12,006 bases of DNA from an uncultured Lachnospiraceae bacterium (GTDB lineage Bacteria > Bacillota > Clostridia > Lachnospirales > Lachnospiraceae). Position 1 is the first letter of the stretch; each line of letters opens with the position of its first letter. Location: contig CACWUI010000027.1 in NCBI GenBank assembly GCA_902764045.1, positions 1 through 12,006 on the forward strand, written 5' to 3'. The notes under the pieces were generated by a model that was not told the DNA's origin, did not search any database, and saw only the letters and a program-made list of their open reading frames with translations. Both the position numbers and the translations under genes were made by a program. Positions 7,946 through 12,006 of this stretch are shown here, piece after piece.

Positions 7946-9400
7946 ATGTCTGAGGATAACGCAAACAACAACGATAAAAAAAATGAAAAGAAGTGTTCCT
8001 CCTGCGGAAGGACGGAAAGTCAGGCGGGACGCCTTATCCACCTGCCCAACAACATGGACGTGTGTCAGGACTGTATGAGACGTTCCATCGAGTCTATAGG
8101 AAGCATGTGGAGCAACTTTGAGAATATGGGCGGCGCCATGCCCGGCATGCAAAAAGAGGAAAAGAAGGAAGAGAAAAAAGAGTTTGAGGCGGATGATTCC
8201 GTTATCGAGCTTTTAAAGGATTACAGATCCATCCCCCAGCCTCATGAGATAAAGGCCATGCTGGATGACTATGTAATAGGTCAGGAGAGGGCAAAAAAGG
8301 TTATCTCCGTTGCCGTTTACAATCATTACAAAAGGCTTGCCACAAGGTATAAAGAAAAAAAGCTTGAGGAGGATATCAGAAAAAAGGATAAAAAGCTTAC
8401 AGACGAGCAGGTAAGGCAGAAGGTGGCTGAGACTTCCGATGATCCCTTTGCGGATGTGGATCTTGAAAAGTCCAATATCCTTATGTTGGGTCCCACAGGT
8501 AGCGGTAAGACATATCTCGTAAAGACTCTTGCCAAGCTTCTTAAGGTGCCTCTTGCGATCACCGATGCCACCACGCTGACGGAAGCGGGCTATATCGGAG
8601 ATGATGTGGAGAGTATTGTCTCAAAACTTTTGTCTGCGGCCGGCAATGATGTGTTCAAGACCGAGTGCGGTATCGTATTTGTGGATGAGATCGATAAGAT
8701 CGCAAGAAAAGCCGATGAGAGGGCAAGAGATATCAGGGGAGAGTCTGTACAGCAGGCCATGCTTAAACTGCTTGAGGGAAGCAAGATCGATGTTCCCGTA
8801 GGCGGCGGCAAGGGCGGTCTTATGGCTGCCATGGGTCAGACAAAGACAGTTGACACCAGCAATATACTGTTTATCTGCGGCGGTGCATTTTCAGGACTTG
8901 ATGAGGTCATAAAGAAAAGACTTACCACAAGTGCTGCCATAGGATTTAATTCCGAATTGAAGGATGCGTACGATAAAGACGAGGATCTGCTTCAGAAAGT
9001 GACGGTGGAGGATCTGAGAAACTTCGGGATGATCCCCGAGTTTCTGGGCAGACTGCCAATTATATTCTCCCTTCATCCTCTTGATGAGGATATGCTTGTG
9101 CGCATTATAAGGGATCCCAAAAATTCCATCTCCAGACAGTACCAGAAGCTGTTTCATCTTGATGATGTGGAGCTTACATTTACTGATGATGCATACAGGG
9201 CCATAGCAAAGAAGGCTCTTGAGAAGAAAACAGGCGCCAGGGCCATAAGAGCCATCATGGAGGATCTGATGATGGACCTGATGTACGAGATACCCAAGGA
9301 TAAAAACATCGGCAGGGTCATAGTGGACGAGAATTTTGTAAATGAAAAAGGTGCTCCCAGGGTGGAAATGAAAAATGCCATGCTGGAGCAGAAAGCGTAA
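7946..9400 (+). CDS. clpX: ClpX-type AAA+ unfoldase, divergent variant
   Basis: The 484-residue protein is a ClpX-family ATPase that unfolds proteins and feeds them to ClpP. The N-terminal zinc domain has Cys 17, 20, 40 and 43. Walker A is GPTGSGKT at 182-189, the Walker B region is IVFVDEID at 243-250, pore loop 1 is GYIG at 215-218 (usually GYVG), the Arg finger is in GRLP at 368-371, and sensor 2 is GAR at 430-432. The IGF tripeptide at 332-334 is the known ClpP-docking motif, so ClpP binding is expected. Two oddities: an extra Lys/Glu-rich stretch at about 131-170 just before the Walker A region, and the RKH substrate loop replaced by a Gly-rich GGGKGGLMAAMGQ at 286-298. It is longer than the usual ~420 residues and no clpP is adjacent, so it may be a paralogue. 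The ATG follows CGGAGG at 7932-7937. Confidence 0.92.
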   Translation: MSEDNANNNDKKNEKKCSSCGRTESQAGRLIHLPNNMDVCQDCMRRSIESIGSMWSNFENMGGAMPGMQKEEKKEEKKEFEADDSVIELLKDYRSIPQPHEIKAMLDDYVIGQERAKKVISVAVYNHYKRLATRYKEKKLEEDIRKKDKKLTDEQVRQKVAETSDDPFADVDLEKSNILMLGPTGSGKTYLVKTLAKLLKVPLAITDATTLTEAGYIGDDVESIVSKLLSAAGNDVFKTECGIVFVDEIDKIARKADERARDIRGESVQQAMLKLLEGSKIDVPVGGGKGGLMAAMGQTKTVDTSNILFICGGAFSGLDEVIKKRLTTSAAIGFNSELKDAYDKDEDLLQKVTVEDLRNFGMIPEFLGRLPIIFSLHPLDEDMLVRIIRDPKNSISRQYQKLFHLDDVELTFTDDAYRAIAKKALEKKTGARAIRAIMEDLMMDLMYEIPKDKNIGRVIVDENFVNEKGAPRVEMKNAMLEQKA

Positions 9401-9437
9401 GTTTTTTGGTTTGTTTGCTTAAAAGGAGAAAAAGGCA

Positions 9438-10415
9438 ATGAAGATTATTAAACTGCCGGTTCTGGTTGCGGCGGTATCGGCTGCGGGCATTGCTTTTGCA
9501 GGATGCGGCGCTGCGGACAGCGCAGACAATACAGGTAACGATACAAAAAATGAAGACACATCCGGCACGTCCGGCGCGTCAAACGGTTCTGATGCAGCAG
9601 GTGAATCAAATACGGAAACCTCCGATACCAATGCGTCATTAGTGGCAACGGTCACCATGGAGACCAATACCACCATAACCACTGCCCAGACTGATCCCAG
9701 GGACGCACAGGATGCGGAATACATGAGATATTTAAAGGATCTGTACAACGGAGCCGACGCTTATGCAGGCGGATATCCCCAAAAGATTGTGGGGATAGAT
9801 AATAATTACTCCGGCGCCACCACATATCTGAAATATGCCATTGCCGATCTTGACGGAGATGACAAGCTGGAGCTTATCACTGTTGAGAGTAATAATTATG
9901 CAGTGGACAAGGATAAGACCGGAGAGAACATTGACAAGGGGTATCTGACTTTCAGACTGTTTAAGACTAATGACGGCGGTGGAATAGTTCAAAACAACAA
10001 GATCAACGGTCTCTCAAACGGCATATCCTTTGATGATTATGAAAAAAACATGACCTGTTTCGATAACGGCATCATAATGATAAACCAGACGCCTGCGGTG
10101 AATACCGCATGGGGTTACAACTATGATGAGGTACTGGCCTTTCTTTACTTCGATAACGGCATAGTGAAAAAGCTGAATGTACCGGTTATTAATGAATATC
10201 TGGATAGTGAGTGGTCAAAAGATAACTCTTCGTATGTGCTCATGGATATAAACGAGGGCAAATACGAGATATGTCTCGGCGGTGCCCAGGACAGCTATAC
10301 TGAAATGACAGAGATGAATAAGGATCAGTATGAAAAGCTTAAAGGTATCCTTACCGACGGTAAGGAAGTTAAGGCTGAGTTTAAGAATATAAATAAAGAT
10401 AATCTGAAACTGTGA
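9438..10415 (+). CDS. Putative lipoprotein with Ser/Thr/Asp-rich linker
   Basis: The 325-residue product begins with a signal peptide, MKIIKLPVLV and a hydrophobic core, ending in A-G-C with the predicted lipidated Cys at residue 23. The -3 residue is Phe, slightly atypical for a lipobox. Residues about 24-88 are a low-complexity Asn/Ser/Thr/Asp/Gly spacer, as is common for surface lipoproteins that must cross the cell wall. The rest is a globular domain. It has one calcium-loop-like motif, D137-L-D-G-D-D-K-L-E145, resembling the loops of FG-GAP/VCBS or EF-hand proteins, and an alternating Asp/Asn-rich beta-type pattern with two FDNGI repeats (208-212, 238-242). No enzyme family is recognised. 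It is the last gene before the terminator; GGAG at 9425-9428 precedes the ATG by 9 bases. Surface exposure is inferred. Confidence 0.8.
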   Translation: MKIIKLPVLVAAVSAAGIAFAGCGAADSADNTGNDTKNEDTSGTSGASNGSDAAGESNTETSDTNASLVATVTMETNTTITTAQTDPRDAQDAEYMRYLKDLYNGADAYAGGYPQKIVGIDNNYSGATTYLKYAIADLDGDDKLELITVESNNYAVDKDKTGENIDKGYLTFRLFKTNDGGGIVQNNKINGLSNGISFDDYEKNMTCFDNGIIMINQTPAVNTAWGYNYDEVLAFLYFDNGIVKKLNVPVINEYLDSEWSKDNSSYVLMDINEGKYEICLGGAQDSYTEMTEMNKDQYEKLKGILTDGKEVKAEFKNINKDNLKL

Positions 10416-10420
10416 TCAAA

Positions 10421-10449
10421 AAAACGGCTGGTTCGAGCCGTTTTTTTTT
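10421..10449 (+). terminator. Intrinsic terminator of the long operon
   Basis: The stem CGGCT (10425-10429) pairs with AGCCG (10436-10440) around the loop GGTTCG, extended by A-T pairs, and is followed directly by a run of nine T (10441-10449). It begins 6 bases after the lipoprotein stop, so it probably ends the transcript that starts upstream of the window. Confidence 0.92.
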
Positions 10450-10461
10450 AGAGAATACAGG

Positions 10462-10511
10462 AAGACAGAGGGACGGTTCTTTCGTTTTTTACTGTGTTCG
10501 TTCACTGTCTT
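10462..10511 (+). repeat. Short inverted-repeat element, copy 1 (AGGGACGGTTC type)
   Basis: The ends AAGACAG (10462-10468) and CTGTCTT (10505-10511) are perfect inverted repeats. The inside carries AGGGACGGTTC (10469-10479), identical to the core of copy 2 about 1 kb away in the same orientation. GGGACGGTTC elements recur, to my recollection, in intergenic DNA of many clostridia and are thought to be REP-like sequences moved by Y1 transposases; this is not verified here. Confidence 0.7.
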
Positions 10512-10637
10512 ACTGATACCGGTGATCCGGGATAGTTGCCGGATAGAGACTCCTTTACGTAACGCTGCTAAAACTGCTCTACCCCTCGTTTTTATTCATA
10601 GCCTGCTAACAAGTTTTACTTAAATCATATGATTATA

Positions 10638-10646
10638 TGTTATACT
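10638..10646 (+). promoter_or_regulatory. Extended -10 promoter of pnuC
   Basis: TGT followed by TATACT (10638-10646) forms an extended -10 element, and the expected start of transcription is at about 10652-10654. No good -35 is seen; TTTACT at 10615-10620 is 20 bases upstream of the hexamer, which is longer than optimal. It is the best promoter candidate between the terminator and pnuC. Confidence 0.5.
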
Positions 10647-10647
10647 G

Positions 10648-10697
10648 TCCGTTACAAATGCATGGCGCATTTGAGTAACTGACGGAAAGGAAGACAT
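10648..10697 (+). promoter_or_regulatory. Structured 5' leader of pnuC (hairpin overlapping the Shine-Dalgarno region)
   Basis: GTTAC (10651-10655) pairs with GTAAC (10675-10679), and AAATGC (10656-10661) pairs with GCATTT (10667-10672), leaving a 5-base loop and a 2-base GA bulge. This gives an 11-bp hairpin. The flanks TCC (10648-10650) and GGA (10684-10686) could close it further next to the ribosome binding site AAGGAAG (10688-10693). A structured leader upstream of pnuC fits translational control. NAD+-II (pnuC motif) riboswitches are known in this position in other bacteria, but I cannot confirm that this matches their consensus. Confidence 0.45.
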
Positions 10698-10743
10698 ATG
10701 AAACTGCACAATCCTTTTTAAAAACCTCACAAGATTTGAATGG
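10698..10743 (+). other. Out-of-frame 5' end of pnuC (ATG 10698 to shift at T5A5)
   Basis: ATG 10698 has the better initiation context: AAGGAAG at 10688-10693, spaced 4 bases. It reads MKLHNPF and stops at TAA 10719-10721. The +1 frame continues from the same place without a stop: after NPF it would read K-N-L-T-R-F-E-W and join the GTG 10744 frame, which resembles typical PnuC N-termini. One extra T in the T5A5 run (10715-10724) explains the break: CCT TTT AAA would keep the frame. Cause unresolved: sequencing error, mutation, or recoding. Confidence 0.65.
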
Positions 10744-11397
10744 GTGTTATGGATCGTATCTGTCGCAGTTTTGCTTGTGACGTTTATTGCAGGGGGAGAA
10801 AGTGATCCGATGATAATCGCAGCAACCCTTGTGGGTGTTACAGGCCTGGTTTTTATAGCCAGGGGTGATGTGTGGGGACATATGTGCACCATCATTTTTT
10901 CCATACTGTACTCTATAGTGTCAGTTTCTTTTTTGTATTACGGGGAATTTATAACTTATGCTTTTATGACCCTGCCTTTGGCGGTCATTTCTCTTATAAG
11001 CTGGCTTCGCCACCCCTTTGAGGATTCCAAAGAGGTAAAAGTGGGGCATATGGACCTGAAAAAGTGGTTGTTTGTTCTGGCAGGCACAGCGGCAGCAACA
11101 GTTGTTTTCTATTTTGTGCTCAAAACTTTTAATACCAACAATCTGGGTTTCAGTACGGTATCCATAGCTACAAGCTTTCTTGCGGCATCGCTGACAGCCT
11201 TCAGGAGTCACCTGTATGCCCTGGCCTATGCTGCAAATGATGTGGTGCTGATCATACTTTGGACCTTTGCCACATTGGATGACATCCGGTATCTTCCCAT
11301 GATCGTATCCTTTAGTATTTTCCTGATCCAGGATATATATGGATATGTCAGCTGGAAAAGGATGAAAAAAAGACAGATAAAAGGAATAAGCGTTTAG
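10744..11397 (+). CDS. pnuC: PnuC-type nicotinamide riboside transporter (5' end frameshifted)
   Basis: The 217-residue open frame encodes an integral membrane protein of the PnuC family, which moves the vitamin B3 precursor nicotinamide riboside into the cell for NAD synthesis. Recognisable features include ARGDVWGHM at 39-47, an SWLRHPFED turn at 86-94, LAYAANDVVLIILW at 160-173 and QDIYGYVSWKRM at 196-207. Six to seven hydrophobic helices can be picked out. The start GTG 10744 is only the first in-frame start after a disruption; the frame runs upstream without stop to the T5A5 run, and the natural start is probably ATG 10698. Losing the first residues may or may not spoil the first helix. 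There is no pnuC-associated nadR or pncA in the window. It has its own promoter and lies between two repeat copies. Confidence 0.88.
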   Translation: MLWIVSVAVLLVTFIAGGESDPMIIAATLVGVTGLVFIARGDVWGHMCTIIFSILYSIVSVSFLYYGEFITYAFMTLPLAVISLISWLRHPFEDSKEVKVGHMDLKKWLFVLAGTAAATVVFYFVLKTFNTNNLGFSTVSIATSFLAASLTAFRSHLYALAYAANDVVLIILWTFATLDDIRYLPMIVSFSIFLIQDIYGYVSWKRMKKRQIKGISV

Positions 11398-11462
11398 AAG
11401 AAATAGAAAAAGAAAAAAATACTGAATAAAACAGCGGTATGACAACTATATAAGGCACAGGT

Positions 11463-11501
11463 AAGACACAGGGACGGTTCCTTTGTCTTTAACTGTGTCT
11501 T
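11463..11501 (+). repeat. Short inverted-repeat element, copy 2 (AGGGACGGTTC type)
   Basis: AAGACACAG (11463-11471) and CTGTGTCTT (11493-11501) are perfect 9-bp inverted repeats around GGACGGTTC and a T-rich centre. It shares the 11-base core AGGGACGGTTC (11470-11480) with copy 1 and has the same orientation, 1001 bases further on. It may also act as a weak hairpin terminator after pnuC. Confidence 0.7.
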
Positions 11502-11520
11502 TAAGAGGTTATTTTTTATC

Positions 11521-11549
11521 TTGACAACTATACAGTTCGACTGTATAAT
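11521..11549 (+). promoter_or_regulatory. Consensus sigma-A promoter of the padR operon
   Basis: TTGACA (11521-11526) and TATAAT (11544-11549) are both exact consensus hexamers separated by exactly 17 bases. This is the strongest promoter in the window. The ATG of padR lies 64 bases downstream of the -10 element. Confidence 0.93.
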
Positions 11550-11575
11550 TCATTATACAGTCGAACTGTATAGTT
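11526..11575. promoter_or_regulatory. Perfect 50-bp palindrome, probable double PadR operator
   Basis: Two perfect 24-bp arms (11526-11549 and 11552-11575) are reverse complements around a 2-base centre. Each arm contains its own 7-bp dyad TATACAG-N5-CTGTATA (11529-11547 and 11554-11572), centres 25 bp apart. The first dyad covers the spacer between -35 and -10 and overlaps the -10; the second covers the expected transcription start. A third TGTATAGTTTT copy at 11580-11590 repeats the end of arm 2. Binding by the PadR product would block RNA polymerase, so autorepression is inferred. Confidence 0.8.
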
Positions 11576-11613
11576 TTATTGTATAGTTTTTTAATTATGT
11601 CTGGAGTTATGAG

Positions 11614-11925
11614 ATGAACAGGAGTAAATATCTGCCTCTTACGGAGACTACGTTTTATATACTGGTGGCGCTTCTTGAGCCGGGGCACGGGTATTACATC
11701 ATGCAAAAGGTTGAGGAACTAAGTGGTGGAGATGTCCGTGTGGCGGCAGGCACCATGTACGGAGCCATAGAGAATCTGCTGGGCTTAAAGTGGATCAAAG
11801 CGGTACCGGGAGAGGATAAGAGGCGTAAGGTATATCAGACAACAGAGTCCGGAAAAGAGGTGCTTTTGCAAGAAAGTGAAAGGCTTAGAAAGCTGGTAAA
11901 TGTGGCAAGTAAATATGATCTGTGA
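11614..11925 (+). CDS. PadR family transcriptional regulator
   Basis: The 103-residue protein has the compact winged-helix pattern of PadR regulators (subfamily 2, without the long C-terminal domain). It starts with LTETTFYILVALLEPGHGYYIMQ at about 9-31, then GTMYGAIENLL at 46-56 as the recognition helix region and GEDKRRKVYQTTESGKEVL at about 66-84 as the wing. A short C-terminal helix probably dimerises. The GGAG at 11603-11606 lies 7 bases before the ATG. The gene lies directly behind the 50-bp palindrome and consensus promoter, so autorepression is expected, with release by an unknown ligand. The next gene follows after 10 bases with DUF2812, a known PadR companion. Confidence 0.92.
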   Translation: MNRSKYLPLTETTFYILVALLEPGHGYYIMQKVEELSGGDVRVAAGTMYGAIENLLGLKWIKAVPGEDKRRKVYQTTESGKEVLLQESERLRKLVNVASKYDL

Positions 11926-11935
11926 GGAGCAGCGT

Positions 11936-12006
11936 ATGAAGAAATTTAAACCATTTATAGATTTTGAAAAGCAAGAGATCTGGCTTGATGAGATGACAGA
12001 AAAAGG
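11936..12006 (+). CDS. DUF2812 domain protein, 5' fragment (runs off window)
   Basis: ATG 11936, with GAGGAG at 11924-11929 in front, opens a frame of 23 complete codons reaching the window end. The start MKKFKPFIDFEKQEIWLDEM matches the opening of DUF2812 proteins (FKPF, then a WLxEM motif, then a KG). These proteins are often encoded just after a PadR regulator and may have C-terminal membrane helices, which are outside the window. The function is unknown. Confidence 0.78.
   Translation, partial: MKKFKPFIDFEKQEIWLDEMTEK

Noticed and set aside
9401..9437. Terminator or promoter between clpX and the lipoprotein gene
   Set aside because: The 37-base gap is T-rich but has no stem-loop and no -35/-10 pair, so the genes appear co-transcribed.
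10512..10614. Possible small RNA or second promoter in the gap before pnuC
   Set aside because: Only short CCGG-type inverted pairs are seen, with no T-run, open frame or convincing hexamers.
10921..11445. 174-residue open frame on the minus strand across pnuC
   Set aside because: It is antisense to the recognisable PnuC frame, is Tyr/Phe/Cys-rich in a way expected of a shadow of hydrophobic codons, and has no family resemblance.
10462..11501. The two AGGGACGGTTC repeats as a CRISPR or IS element
   Set aside because: There are only two copies, about 1 kb apart, with a transporter gene and no transposase or cas gene between them.

Overview
The window looks like chromosomal core DNA from a low-to-mid GC clostridium, most likely family Lachnospiraceae. 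The grounds are several TTG/AGG-rich genes with strong GGAGG-type ribosome binding sites, an RNA-hydroxylase-type U32 protein, a PbpA-like penicillin-binding protein paired with a SEDS polymerase, a GerW (YtfJ) sporulation-family protein beside a DUF2953 (YtfI-like) protein, and a PadR-DUF2812 pair. No species can be fixed from the sequence alone. All supported genes read on the + strand.

Region 1 (1-10449) is one compact, apparently co-transcribed block. Genes overlap or are separated by at most about 40 bases, no internal terminator is visible, and the block ends in a strong intrinsic terminator at 10421-10449. In order it holds: the 3' part of a U32 peptidase-family gene (RlhA-like, DUF3656); an FtsW/RodA/SpoVE (SEDS) glycan polymerase; a class B penicillin-binding protein with a long charged cytoplasmic helix; a diaminopimelate decarboxylase-type PLP enzyme; a 109-residue protein of unknown function; a DUF2953 membrane protein; a GerW-family protein; a structurally divergent ClpX; and a Ser/Thr/Asp-rich lipoprotein. 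The theme is envelope growth: the SEDS protein and its PBP are a classic polymerase/transpeptidase pair, and meso-diaminopimelate is both the LysA substrate and the usual peptide cross-linking residue. ClpX and GerW tie the block to proteolysis and sporulation-type functions.

Region 2 (10450-11510) is a pnuC-type vitamin B3/nicotinamide riboside transporter gene with its own extended -10 promoter and a structured leader. It is bracketed by two similarly oriented copies of a short inverted-repeat element sharing AGGGACGGTTC. The natural start of pnuC (ATG 10698, good Shine-Dalgarno) is out of frame with the rest of the gene because of a single apparent extra T in a T5A5 run.

Region 3 (11511-12006) starts a PadR regulator operon. 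Its promoter is a perfect consensus TTGACA-N17-TATAAT embedded in a perfect 50-bp palindrome made of two TATACAG-N5-CTGTATA dyads, which reads as an autoregulatory operator. The second gene, a DUF2812 protein, runs off the end of the window.

The points most worth a second look are the pnuC frameshift, the palindromic PadR operator, the ClpX variant lacking the RKH loop and carrying an insertion, the arginine/glutamate helix on the PBP, and the repeat pair around pnuC. I did not find a clear, wholly new multi-gene system.
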